Below, piece after piece: positions 21,801-32,830 of a stretch of DNA of 64,000 nucleotides. Numbering within the stretch: the first letter of the stretch is position 1; every line of letters starts with the position of its first letter. The position numbers were made by a program, and so were the translations under genes. The notes under the pieces are model-generated. The model did no database searches. It was given only the letters and a program-made list of their open reading frames with translations, and was not told the DNA's origin. This DNA comes from Pyropia yezoensis. Lineage: Eukaryota > Rhodophyta > Bangiophyceae > Bangiales > Bangiaceae. The stretch spans positions 23,472,020 through 23,536,019 of the forward strand of contig CM020620.1 in assembly GCA_009829735.1 (NCBI GenBank), given 5' to 3'.

Positions 21801-22036
21801 ATGGCGCGGCGCCGGCGGGCGGCGCCGCCAGCGACCGTGGTCTAATTGCCGTGCCCCGTGAGTCCCCTGTGCCCGTCGGCGCGACGGTGGCGGTGCGGCC
21901 CACACGGGTGACTATCGCGGAAACGCGCGTCGTCAACAGACACACGCAGCCGGTGCGGCGTGTAATTACTGGGAGGTGCTGGGGAGAGCGCCTGCTGCTT
22001 TTCTGCTGACTCTGCTGCCCCCCTACGGGAAACTTC
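18806..22036. other. Gene-poor GC-rich spacer
   Basis: Long open frames between 19940 and 22110 run on both strands through (GGC)-rich sequence (densest at 20217-20320) and through the left end of the next transposon, so I treat them as compositional. A perfect (CTGC)5 lies at 19815-19834, and an 18-bp hairpin with arms CCGTTC/GAACGG at about 19360-19378. A near-duplicate of ~17 bp (CCAAACGCCGCTGGGGG) occurs at about 21697 and 21750. No RNA gene is recognised. Confidence 0.5.
19634..19746. repeat. 113-bp MITE-like inverted repeat
   Basis: The left arm TGCGTCCTGTAAAAAGTGG and the right arm, read in reverse complement (TGCGTCCCGCAAAAAGTGG), match at 17 of 19 positions and stay complementary for about 28 bp (ACGTGC then CGTG/CGGG). 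The ~55-bp centre is non-coding. Long arms with a short spacer fit a miniature inverted-repeat transposable element or a strong hairpin RNA. No clear target duplication is visible. Confidence 0.6.
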
Positions 22037-22070
22037 GGGCAGGATAACCAGGCACACAGCTGGATAACCC
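22037..22070 (+). repeat. Left TIR of the tnp2-type transposon
   Basis: Pairs with 45957-45991 with substitutions mainly at the A/T positions of GGATAWCCWGGCA. A second GGATAACC lies at 22062-22069. Further CCAGGCAG and GGATATCC copies occur up to about 22300. Confidence 0.75.
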
Positions 22071-22531
22071 GCCGTTTGCCGGGGTACTCAGGCAGGCGAT
22101 AGGAACTGTCCAATGGCGTGCCTTCTATTTTGATCCGACCAGCTCGTCAGTCGGGCCGAGGATATCCAGGACAGTGCTGGCTTGTTGTCCAGGCAGCTCA
22201 GAAGAGTGTTCCAGAACTGTCCAGTGGCGAGCCTTCCAGAACCATCCATCTTGATCCAGAAAGTCCTAGCAATCCGCCTGGCGTTATGGCCAGGCAGTGG
22301 AGGCTTACACTTTCTCCTCATTGGCTGTCGTGCGATGCTGGCGGAAGCCTTCCACCAACCCGTTCGCGGAGACTGGTCCGAGGCAGCGTCCGAGAGGAAA
22401 TAAATACGCAGCTGGTGGGCGTGCCAACGATGATCCCATCAGTCGTCAATCCATTGTACCGCGCTTTGATTGCCGACCCCCAGTCACCCCCACTGGCCCT
22501 CATACCGGCTTGCCCCCCCCCCCCCTGCGCC

Positions 22532-25385
22532 ATGTCCCAGAGGCGCCTGTGCGGATGCTGGCGCTGCATGGATGACGGCGCAAGGGGACCTGCTCTCGTC
22601 AGCCGTTCCACATTCTTCGTCCACGTGGGTCGCAAGCGACCGTTCGCTGCACGCGCAAGCGGTGACGAGAGTGCTGTTGATCGCGAACGAACGGGAGACG
22701 GTATACGAGGAGCAGAGACGAGGGAGCAGCCGGTGGTGGAGGCTGGGCTACCGGCGGTGGGAGGAGCTGCTGGAGATGTCGGGGGTGCTGACGGTGAATG
22801 GGAGGACGATGATGGTGGCGAGGCCGATGAGGACGATGGTCCCTGGGCGGGTGGGGGCGTGTTAGACCTTGGTGGTGGGGGGGCGGAGGAACCTGACTAC
22901 GAGGAAGAGAGCGAGCTCTTGGACATTTCTGAGAACGGCTCCGTGGCCGACGAGAAAGATAGGGACATACTTGACCTCCCCCCGGCGCCTGCCACTAGCG
23001 ATGACCAGAGAAACCAAGTCCTTTTGCCTGTCGAGCAGTTCCGCCACGTCTTGCACGACCTCGTTTTTTATGCGGTGAGCGTGCAGCACCATCTCTCTAG
23101 AGAGACCGTCGGGGACATCCTACGGCTGCAGTGTCACTCGCTCAAGTACCGCTCTCCGTATCGCCAGCAGAAGCTAGCTGGCGCTGCGGTCGACCTCCGG
23201 GAAAAACTCATTGATGCTTGCCCTGGTGGGTGCGGCGCCTTCACGGCCGGGAGGTCCACCCTCAACGCCTGCGACATATGTAAGTAGGCAAGGTACAAGA
23301 CGGGCACCACCACTCCTCGGAAGCAGGTCACGTATTGGCCGATGATCCCGTGACTGACAGCGATGCTGGGAGATCCAACCCTCGGATTGGACATGACTGC
23401 TAGCATGGCGCACGCGAGAAAGCGAGCATCCCAGCCAAGAATCAGCATCGAGAATTGGTACGACGGGTCAAACTTCCGAAATGCAGTCCAGCAAGGCTAC
23501 TTCCAAGCAGACACGGACGTTGCTTTCAGTCTTTCCACCGACGGTTTTGAAGCTTGGCGACAACAAGGATTTCAAGGATGGCCAGTCGTGGCAACAGTTC
23601 TCAACTTACCAGCAGATTCTAGAACGAGCCTGGTCAACCAAATACTGCTTTGCGTCACTCCTGGACCGAAGCAGCCGGCGGACTTGGAGTCATATCTTGA
23701 CCCGATTGCGGAAGAGCTAAACACCCTTGCTATGGGAGTGCCTGGGGTAACCGTGGCGGGCAGGCAGGGGCTGCACACCCTCCGCGGTTTCATGCTGCAT
23801 GTCTCCACCGACATGCCCGCCGGAGATAAGATCGCGAATGAGGACGAACCAAGTCCTCTTTGCTGTGGACAACTGCCCAGCTCCCCGCCGCACAGCTGCT
23901 TCAGTAGCCGCGCAAGTTAATCTGGTTGAGGGAGCGCGTCGATACGGCAGGCCGCAGAGCCATGTGAAGGAATTAAGCAAGCGCACTGGCTTCAAGGGAT
24001 GTTCCCTGTTATGTTCGCCAAGTCCTGAACAGCGAGCCAAATTTCCGGCGCTGAAGTACTTGTGGGACGTCGGGCCTTCTCTGGTGCCCCACGACTGCAT
24101 GCACCTTCTCCTTTTGAACGTGACGCCCCTCCTGTGGTTGATTTTTTCCGGCCAGCTCGGCGGGCCAGCGGAATTGAGCCACCTCGCTCTTCCTCCATCT
24201 GTTGTCGCAGATATCGGGGCGGAACTACGCAATGCACGGGCTACTGTGCCGTGCTCTCAAGCGCGTTCTCTCCGGAATTTGGCGATATCTTTCCGGTCAT
24301 GCAAGGCTGTGGACTGGATGTCTTTCTTGTTAAGCACGGCCGAAGTTGTACTTGCCAACCGCGTGTCGCCCGCCCTGTATGACATGCTGATGCACCTGGC
24401 ACGGGCCAGTTGCATCCTGTTTTGACCTCAACCTGTTTCATTAAGCGAGGTCGAGGCCGCAGACGCCAGCTTCAAAAGCTTTTGTCGCGAGTACTACACA
24501 TACGTCTACGGGGGGGTGGAGGCCAGGCTGCCTCTCTGCCGGTCAACAGTTGCTGCTGTTCTGGACATCGTATCGAACGTGCGCGGCTGTGGTCCAATCT
24601 GGACTTACTGGCAATTTGTCATGGAACGATTGAATGGAACTCTTCCAAAGCTCGTCAGGTCAAGGTCAAATCCGTACCTGAGCTTAGTCAAATCCATCTC
24701 GCGCAAGTATCAGGCCGAGCTGATTACGGCGTTCGGTGAAACATTTTTACCTGAGGAGTGGGCTGAGGCCAATGGCAAGATACATCCGTTAACATCTGCG
24801 GTTGAAACTCCGTTTCCATCGGGCGATAATTCAAGATTTGTGCTTCTGCCGTCGCGAAGCAAGCCAGCATTGCCGTCCGGACTCGAGCTTGACGCGATGA
24901 AGGCTGTGCTCGCGGAGGAGCGTGTGGACCCGGTGCTGGACGCCATATGCGGTCTAAAATATCTTCGCGTGCGACTGGAAAATGGCGTTGTGGCGGGCTC
25001 ACGGAGCTGCCCGTCAGACGACGGCGGGGCACGTCGTCGATACAATTTCGTGCGCGTGCGGTCCAGCGACCGTGCGGAGGGTGCCGACGGAGCGGAGAAA
25101 GCGGTGAGCGTCACTGTCTATGGACCGGTCTTGCACTACGTGGCCGTTTTTGCGTTCGGATCACCCATGGCTTTTGATTATATTGAGTGCATTCGGTCCG
25201 GCGGAGACCGTCTGGGCAAGTACGGTCTGCCTGAGACTCGCTTTGGGCTGCCTTGCTTCTCGAGCTTTGGGGGGCTCAGGCGTTTCGTCACCGTGGGCGC
25301 CATTGACGCTGTTGTCGGAACGCTGTTCACCCGTGGAAAGCACCACATCCTTCATCCGCGCGAGCCATTTTCTGGCCTTTCATGA
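22532..25385 (+). pseudogene. tnp2-like (Transposase_21 family) transposase, decayed
   Basis: From ATG 22532 ('MSQRRLCGCWRC') the frame runs through an acidic N-terminus, then 'CPGGCGAF...CDIC' and 'RYKTG', the zinc-ligand-like region of this family. The core follows: 'FSLSTDGFEAW', 'LPADSRTSLVNQILLCVTPG' and 'LDPIAEELNTLAMG', which match the tnp2 pattern 'STDG...W P...NLP...PGPK.P...L'. Later parts, 'DCMHLLLLN', 'RSCKAVDWMSFL' and 'GPIWTYWQFVMERLNG', are also family-like. In-frame stops interrupt it at 23285 (TAG), about 23351 (TGA) and 24423 (TGA). A frameshift near 23850 separates the 5' frame from the 3' frame. It ends at 25383-25385. Introns could explain one break but not all. Confidence 0.8.
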
Positions 25386-25458
25386 AAAAAGTCACTGTTC
25401 GTAAAGTTCTTTATTTTTTGCCCTTGAAAGGTTGCGAATCGACCAGTAAACGTTCGCC

Positions 25459-26917
25459 ATGAGTGCCCTGCCGCGGCGACTCGTCTGGGCTGGTGCTGGA
25501 GGGTTGATAAAGCGGCCGTGGGTCCGTAAAGATCGCTCGTCCGTCACCTCCGCTCGTGCCCTGGTCATCGTGTTCGTGTACCTCCTCTCCTCGACGACCA
25601 AGGTTGTCACCACCAAGTGCAATGCCACAGCGACGGAGGCAGCCGGGTAATGCTCCTTCACCGCCCCCACGTCGTTTTTCTCTTTGGCGGCGAGCACCTC
25701 CCCCGGGTACGTACCTTCCCGTCGTCTCACGTCAGCATTACTAGTCCATGCGCCCCCCACCCCCTTCGTGCCTCACTCTATTTTCCTTTTCCCTCTTTTG
25801 CGTTCGCCCCTCGCGGGCGCACGGTCAATTTACGACGTACGCAATCCGGTAGGCGCATACTCTGACTCTTCGGCGGCGTGCTTTATCTTATTTTGGAGCG
25901 TTTGTCTCTTCGCCTGCACACCTCTGCTTTTTTTTCTTTCTTAGTCAATGGACTGGCGGCTGCAGCTGCTGCGGCAGCCGATCTAGAGATCAGTCCGGCA
26001 AGCGCCGCAGTTCCTTGGCCTGTGGAGGTGGCCCATTTCCCAGCGGGCGTCGCCCCCCCCCCCCTTGCCGCGAGCGGCGCCGCCCCCCCCCCTGCTGCAG
26101 GCGTCGCCGCCCTCCCCCCTGCCTCGGGCGTCGCCACCTCCTCACTGGCTGCAGGAGGTGTCGCCGTCCGCCACCCTGCTTCGGGCGTGGCCGCCCCCCC
26201 CCCTGCTGCGGGCGTGGCCGGCCCCCCCCCTGCTGCGGGCGTGGCCGCCCCCCCCTTCTGCTGCGGGCGTCGCCGCCCCGCCCCCTGCTGCGGGCGTCGC
26301 CGCCCCCCCCCCTGCTGCGGGCCTCGCCGCTCCCTCTCTTGCTGCGGGCGTCGCCGTCCCCCCCACTGCTGCGGGCGTCGCCGCCTTTGCCCTTTCTTCG
26401 AGCGTCGCTGCCCTCCCTTTTGCTGCTGTCGCGCCGTCACCCTCGGCTTGGGTGCGGCTGCCTCGACCGTCGTCGAGTGGACAGGGCCGGCGGGTCGCAC
26501 GGCCGTCGCGTAGGCGCACCAACGGCCGCGGTGGCTTCTACATCTCGGAAGGCAACACAGACCACCAGACGGTGATTGCGCCCAAGAATGCCATCGCAAA
26601 GAACAATATGTACGGCTCTGTTTTAGGCATCAATAAGAATGATCCAGACCACTTGTCGAAGGCGGTGTCGGCGGCCGTGGTGCACTTTCCAGGTAAGACG
26701 TTTTGCAACCACTCTGACCGGCAGTTGGAAGCGGCGATTCGCACTGTTAAGGCCGCGGACGCCCGTTTGAAGGTTTGCGTTGCGAGTTGGGGGGCTTGCT
26801 CTTTACTGGCTCGCTCACTTATGGGGCAAACGTGTAATTTTTCCGACGGCATTTCCATGACGCAGCCCGCCGCCCCTTCGGCGTCTGCCCCAGAGCCTGC
26901 CTCGAGAGCCCCCAGAC
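25459..26917 (+). pseudogene. Second gene of the tnp2-type transposon, 5' part (split by R2)
   Basis: A first short frame opens at ATG 25459. A donor-like GGTAATG near 25648 and a strong acceptor (T-rich tract then TTAG, ending 25944) suggest an intron. The next exon reads 'VNGLAAAAAAAADLEISPAS', then the (A/S)AGVAAPPP minisatellite, where the frame shifts once near 26256 inside a C run. It then enters a non-repetitive segment of about 115 residues ('GGFYISEGNTDHQTVIAPKN', 'MYGSVLGINKNDPDHLSKAV', 'ADARLKVCVASWGACSLLA'). I do not recognise a family. The frame runs straight into the R2 LTR at 26918. By position it could be the accessory (TNPA-like) DNA-binding protein some tnp2/CACTA elements carry, but that is inference. 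Confidence 0.55.
26040..26400 (+). repeat. Coding minisatellite, ~27-bp units with C runs
   Basis: About a dozen units resembling GCTGCGGGCGTCGCCGCC followed by 6-10 C and CT. Each reads as a nine-residue (A/S)(A/S)GVAAPPP repeat. The C runs vary in length, and one change near 26256 moves the same peptide repeat into another frame. That may be a real mutation or a sequencing error. Confidence 0.85.
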
Positions 26918-27386
26918 TGTGGCAAAAACCACTAGCACACACGGCACCCAAGTTGGGGCGGTGTGCTAGGGCTGCCTCCCGTGTCGGGGGAACCGGAAGA
27001 AGTGCAAGTCGCACACACTCTGTCCCTGTTGTGGGGCAAACCCCCCACGGACAAACAAGAGGATGGTGTGTGGTCCAACAGTTTCTTGGTCGGGACGGGG
27101 ACGCAGGGCCAAGCCCCGCTGTCCCACCCCTTATCCCCCCAGGGTCCACTCAGAATCTCGCCACTCAGAATCTCCCACCCCAGCACCTGCCCACCGGGCC
27201 ACACGAAAATTCAAGACGATAAATGCAGAAAACCCTCAAATCCAAGTTGGATTTACTACTAAGCTAACTATCCCAAACTTAGGGAATATGGACCCAAATG
27301 CAGGGGGAGGAACGGATCAGGCTAGTGGCCTGCCGCCCCTTGCATGGCACGTGTTGCCCCCCTACCTGGGGGTCAATACTGCCACA
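26918..27386 (-). repeat. R2 3' LTR
   Basis: Starts TGTGGC and ends GCCACA, a perfect 6-bp terminal inverted repeat. It matches 44345-44813 except at about three bases, giving roughly 0.6% divergence and so a recent insertion relative to R3. Confidence 0.95.
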
Positions 27387-27399
27387 CTCCCCTCTCCTC
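27387..27399 (-). other. R2 polypurine tract
   Basis: On the element strand GAGGAGAGGGGAG directly abuts the 3' LTR. This is the expected plus-strand priming site for reverse transcription. Confidence 0.85.
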
Positions 27400-27724
27400 A
27401 GTTCCGACCGACCCGGTCGGCCCTGTGAGGGAGTGCGTAAACGCACGTCTCGGCGTTGGGGGCGCGACTTGCTGTCCCCCATCGAGTACGTAACACGGAT
27501 GTGGAGGCGGTCACGTTGACCGCTCCTCTCCTCAAGCTTGCCCACTCGGCAGCTTGCTCTCCTCAGTTCACACTTCACCATCACCACCACCTCCCCTTCA
27601 CCTTCCACTGGGCCGCCCCACGCTGGGGAGGCCACCCGTATACCCACGATCCGAGTCCCCCTCAACTCGAGGCGGGTCTCGTGCTGCGATAGCCAGAGCG
27701 TCTCTCCCCAACTTGGGGAGAGCC

Positions 27725-29679
27725 ATGGCGACTCCGGGAGTGGAGACGGACTCTCTTGACGAGCGCATGGAGGACACCACCTACGGTGCAGCACCCGCCG
27801 GGACTTCCGGCGGGGGCTCCGCGATCGCTCCGGGGGACGGGACTCCCGCGTCACCCGGCTTTGGGTTGACGGCGGGGTCTCCCCCGGAGGCGGGACAAGT
27901 TGTCCCGCGTGAGGCCTTAGGGCGGTGGTTTTACCCCGCTTGGCCTCTCTATGAGGAGGGGCTGACTGTTCTTCGCTGTGGCCGACTTGGCGCAGCGATG
28001 GGCCGGGTATGGGACCGCCTACGGGAGAAGTATCCCCGTAGGGTCGGGTTCCCTGCCGGCTTCAGGACGGACCAGTTTGCCTTCCTGGACGATGAGGAGG
28101 TTGAGGACGTTCAGCGTGCCAAGGCCATGGTGGACCGCGGGGGAGCTATCCCAGGTCCCGGCGACTTGCCGACCTTCACGTGGGACGCTGTGGCAACTCG
28201 CCCACCGTACCTCCACGAGGCCGATCCGCACACTCATCACTTTGATGAGCGGATGGAGAAAGACTTCCGGCGAGGTCCCTACTTGGTGACCTCGGCTCAA
28301 CTTGAGTTTCCTCAACAGTCTGCTGCCAGTAAGGAGCAGTACTATCCGAAGAAGCCCGAGTGGTGGCCTCAAGTTGAGGTCCCCTACGGGTTCCCGGCGT
28401 TGTTGCCACGGTTGCTTGACCACTTCGGCTCCGTCATGTTGACGGCTGCCCCTGATCACCTGGTATGGGCCATGTTGGCCACCCAGTGGCTCCTCGAGGT
28501 CATGTCGACCTGGGTGTCCTGTGTTCAGCGGCGGGGGATGCTCTGGCATCTCCCCCTCCGGCTCCTCCAAGGATTGGAACAGCTCACCCCTCAGCTCGTT
28601 GCTGAGGGGTGCTCATCAGGACAACTCACTCTACTTGAGGAGATGCTCCGGCTCCATAAGTTTATCGAGTGGGAGAGCATTGAGCACAAGTTGCGCCGCC
28701 CCACTCGTGGGCCCAAGGACGATGGCGCACTTCGCCAGTTCGTGTGGGTCGCTCGTGAACTTCACGACGGCCGTGTGGTCCTACGAGAGGGGTTGGGCAT
28801 CGGGGACTACCCGTATGCCCCGGGGGTGGATCGCCACACTGCGCCACCCCCGGACAAGCCCATCGTTATGGCCGTGCCGTCCTATGATGACCATATGACT
28901 CAACCCACTGCGGGGGCCCCAAGTCGGGGTCGCAGTTACACCCGGGTATCGCCACCTCGGCGGGCCCCTCCGCTTCCTCCTGCTCCTTTCCAACCTCACG
29001 GGAACATCCCGATCAGCGTGGCCGTGGAGTCTTCCACCCCGGTGTCCCCCCACTGTCCCCCCACTTGGGGGCCACCCTCCTGACGGTATACCCCAAGTTG
29101 GTGTTGCCGCCCACGCCTCTAACCTCAGAGATGATGATCACCACGTTGGTGCGCACCATTTCCTGGTTGGCCGCGTCGACCGCAACCCTACAGAGTTCCG
29201 AGACTCCTCAACTTGAGGAGCGCGTTCGTACTGCAGCGGCGACCGCGAGTTGCGAGTCGGTGACGGAGTTTATGACAGACGAGTTGGCTCGCATTGGGGC
29301 TATTATGCCCCAGCCAGCCCCACTTGGGCGTGGCAAACGTCGCGCGAGCCGGGCATACTCGCCTCCTCGCCGTCGTCGCCGACACTCGCGGCGCTCTCCT
29401 TCCGTATCGGAAGACGAGTTGTCTTACTCCGTTTCGGAGTCCTCTACCCCGTCGGAGACGGAGTCTGTCCAGCGTCTGCGTCGCAAACTTGCGCGCAAGA
29501 CCAGGCAGAAGAGTGGCCACGGTCGGCGCCACTTGCGCGACCGTGAGGGGCGCGACGGTTCCGACTTGGAGCCGCCGCCCCCTCCAACAAGTGGAGACCG
29601 TTATCGGCGTGGGTCTCGCCGCTCGCCTCCACGTGAGGGCGAGGGCCGTGGAGTGGGAGAGTCTAGCATGCGTGCCTAG
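27725..29679 (+). CDS. Antisense ORF (aORF) of R2, left copy
   Basis: It lies on the strand opposite to gag/pol, between the chromodomain end (29791) and the 3' LTR, and reads toward pol. ATG 27725 opens a frame whose product is ~651 residues once a one-base C-run difference at about 29046-29051 is allowed for; the right copy has 7 C there and stays open. Order: low-complexity Gly/Pro N-terminus; a conserved block with 'EEVEDVQRAKAMVD', 'VATRPPYL', 'YYPKKPEWWPQVEVPYG', 'LVWAMLATQWLLEVMST' and 'LEEMLRLHKFIEW'; a Pro/Ser linker; an Arg/Ser-rich tail ('SRAYSPPRRRRRHSRRSP'). The same blocks occur in the antisense ORF of R3. I do not recognise the family. Its promoter would have to lie in the 339 bp before the ATG or in the 3' LTR. 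Codon-level conservation between diverged elements argues that it is a gene, not a shadow. Confidence 0.75.
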
Positions 29680-29790
29680 TTGGTCGCTGCCTTTGTTGTG
29701 AGAGTGTGAGGGTTAGGGCTGTAGTTAAAAGCCACTCTGCGTACCACTTCGACTTGAAGCACTCTCTTGGCACTGTTGCTCGGCCTTCCC

Positions 29791-32787
29791 TCACGTTGAG
29801 GGAGGGCTCTTAGGGTCTATCTCATTCCGGTCACAGTACGCCCGGACCTTCTCAGCGGGAAGGTCCTCCACATACTCCCACGTATCATCCTTGGCTTTGT
29901 AGCCAAACCAACGCACCCTCAACATGAGGCGGTCAGTGTCTTCATCCCTTCCGTGGTCGATGAACTTATCGAACACGTACTCCTGCGGGCCCTGTTTGGC
30001 CGCAGGCAGTCAGGGGAGGCGCCACGCTTCCAAAGCACGCGCCCAAGCTGGGTCGCCTGCAGGCGGTGGTGCAACTTTGACCACGTCCTGTCCGTTCACT
30101 GTGCGGACCCCATCGTCACTTTCGATGGTGAAGCGCCGCCCATCAGTACGAAGGACCTGGTACGGCCCCTTCGTCTGGAATACCAGCTTACCCCCAGTTG
30201 GGGTGTGCGAGTGTACCAGCACCCAGTCACCCTGCTCGGGGACATGTTTAGCATTGCGCACCTTTTTGTCAAAGGTACGCTTGTAGCGCTTTTGTGCTTT
30301 GTCCATCTCAGCCCTGACTTTAGGGATGAGGTTTTCAAGCCTAGCGGCGAACTCCGCCTTACTCTCAGTAGGAGTAGGCGTACTGCCACCATCATCCCTA
30401 GTTGGGAGCGACCGCCGCACGGCAATAGACCGCACGCGACGGGGGGTCACAAAAGCGAGGGGTACTTCCCCTGTAGATGAGTGAACCTGCGAATTGTAGG
30501 CAGTAGGAAGGATAGAAATGTATTGGTCCCACGTCTTCACGTGCTCACTCACATTGTGGCGCAGCTGCCTAACAATAGTTTTGTTGAAGCGCTCCACCTG
30601 CCCGTTAGTTTGTGGGTGGTAGGGGGTGGCATAGTTTGCCTTAACCCCCAACATATCCAGCACTCCCTGAAACAGTACAGACGCAAATTGCGGTCCATTG
30701 TCCGATAGTGTACTATCTGGGATGCCATACGCGGCAACCCAGTGATCTAGGAAGGCTGACACGACCGACATGGCCGTGATCTCTGCCAGTGGGATCGCTC
30801 GCGTAAGTTTCGTGAAGCGGTCACAGATGACCAGGAGGTACTGGTTGCCCTCCTCGGTCACGGGCAGTGGCCCAAGGATGTCCATCGCCAACGCGGCGAA
30901 GGGCTCCTTGGCCGGGAACAATAGCATAGCCGTAGTAGGCCGCCGTTCCATCAGACGATTCTGTGCACAACTTGTGCAGGCAGCCACCCAACTGTAGATG
31001 TCCACCACCATGGACGGCCAGTAGTACCTGGTCCTCAGGGTCTGGTACAGATTACTAGACCTCAGGTGTCCACCCGTGGGAGCGTTGTGCTCCCTCTCAA
31101 GGATACTGTCCTTGAGAGATGCGGGGACGACAAGTTGTTCGGTCCCCTGGAATACCCCCCTCCTCATGAGGAGGCCATCGTCTCCCAGAAAGAAACGCGT
31201 CTCTACCACTGTATCCAGTATATCCCTCTGCGACTTGCAGAAGGGATCCTCGGCCTGGGCCTTTACCACCTCGTCCAGGGACAGGGGCAAGTACTTCTTG
31301 TTCCCTGGCGCCTCGGGGTTCAACGCCTGACCCGAGCGCGTGACTACCCCCACGATGGGGATGTCCTCATCGACTGGGTTAGTGTCCAGCCCCTCGGTAG
31401 GTACCCGAGAGAGGCCGTCGGCAAGGGCATGTTGCCTGCCAGGTCGGTATTCAATGTCAAAGTTGAAGGGTGCCAGTCGCACCCTCCACCGGTTGAGACG
31501 AGTGTTCGTACAGTCCGTCTTAAAGATGAACTGCAACGCGCGGTGGTCACAGCGGATGAGGAACTTCTCAACCTCCAGGTAGTGACGAAGTGACGTCACC
31601 GCCCACACCACTGCGAGTCCTCCCAACTCGGTGACTCCGTAGTTCTTCTCGGCCGAGTTCAGCCCCTTACTAAAGTATCCCACCGGCAAGTACTCCTTGT
31701 CCGGCTGCTGCTGAAGCAGCACACAACCAAGTTGGTCGTAGCTAGCGTCCACATCCAGGATGTAGTGGCCTCCCAACCTGGGAATAGCCAAGATGGGGGG
31801 CTTCAGCAGAAGGTCCCGAAGAGTCTCAATGGATTCCTGCTCCACCCGACTTGGGGGAGGCAGGTTCTTCGGTAGCGTTGAGCTCACTAGCTCATTCAAC
31901 GGCTTCGCCACCTTGGCGAAGCCCTTGGTGAAACGTCGGTACACGTTACACATCCCGAGGAAGCTCCTCATCTGGGTCTGGGTCCGGGGGTACTGAGCCT
32001 TACGAATGGCCCTCAAGTTCTTCTCGTTAACACTGAGACGCCCCGGATGGACAACATGTCCCAAGTACTCCACCTCTTGAGTAAAGAGGTGGCACTTACT
32101 CGCCTTCAGTGACACACCGGCGTCAGCAAGTAGCTTGAACACCTGGCCAAGATGGCCAATGTGTTCCTGCGGACTTCGGGAGACCACAATGATATCGTCT
32201 AGGTACACAAGACAGATCTGCCACCGTACTCCGGCCAGAATCATGTCCATAGCGCGCTGGAAAGTTGCCGGCGCGTTACACAGACCAAACGGTAGACGCT
32301 TGCACTGGTAGGTACCACAGTGACAGTTAAAGATAGTTTTATGCCTGTCCTCCGGGGCAATGGGAATTTGCCAGTACCCCGCGTTACAGTCCAGGGTAGA
32401 GAACACGTTTGCCTCCCCCAGAGAGTCCAGACAGTCATCCATCCTAGGTAGGGGATAACTGTCCTTCACCGTGCTCTCGTTGAGCTTACGGTAGTCGATA
32501 CAAAACCGGGGGGTCCCATCAACTTTGGGGACGATAACCACCGGACTCGCCCACTCGGCGTTGCTGGCCTCGATCACATCGAGGGCCTCCATGCGAGCAA
32601 CTTGCTCCTTAACGAGGGCCCTTGAACGAGGTCCTCCCCTATACGGTTGTTGGCGTATAGGGGGTGCACCGGGCTTCAACTCGATCCGGTGTTGGGTGGC
32701 TCTCATGAGTCCCAATTGACCATCCCACAACTTATGATATTGGTCCAAGAGGCGTTCAACTTGAACCCTCAACCTGGGGGGGGACAC
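29791..32787 (-). CDS. R2 pol: reverse transcriptase, RNase H, integrase, chromodomain (left copy)
   Basis: The frame covers a full RT ('FCIDYRKLNESTVKDSYPLP', active site 'YLDDIIV' at about 32192-32207) and an RNase H with all four acidic positions ('LDVDAS', 'VTELGGL', 'IRCDHRAL', 'ALADGLSR'). The integrase has a zinc region H-x6-H...CTSC and a DDE core ('MDILGPL', 'LSDNGPQF', 'NGQVERF'). A TGA at 30010-30012 then interrupts the frame; in the same frame beyond it is a chromodomain ('LRVRWFGYKAKDDTWEYVEDLP') ending at 29791. The TGA is present in both copies, so it is not an assembly slip. Catalytic residues are all intact. The chromodomain places the element in the chromovirus branch, whose integrases are guided to modified histones. 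Confidence 0.93.
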
Positions 32788-32830
32788 CCTCCATGTTCAC
32801 ATGGGGTCGAGGAGAGGCGGCCGACTTGGC

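Noticed and set aside
20153..22113. Long open frames on both strands (618 and 536 codons)
   Set aside because: Composition is Arg/Ala/Pro/Gly throughout, they overlap each other antisense, and they run through the TIR of the tnp2-type transposon; no motif.
27554..29083. Treating the R2 antisense ORF as a mere shadow of pol
   Set aside because: It lies outside pol (pol ends at 29791) and its protein blocks recur in R3 in the same place and orientation, so it was kept as a gene.
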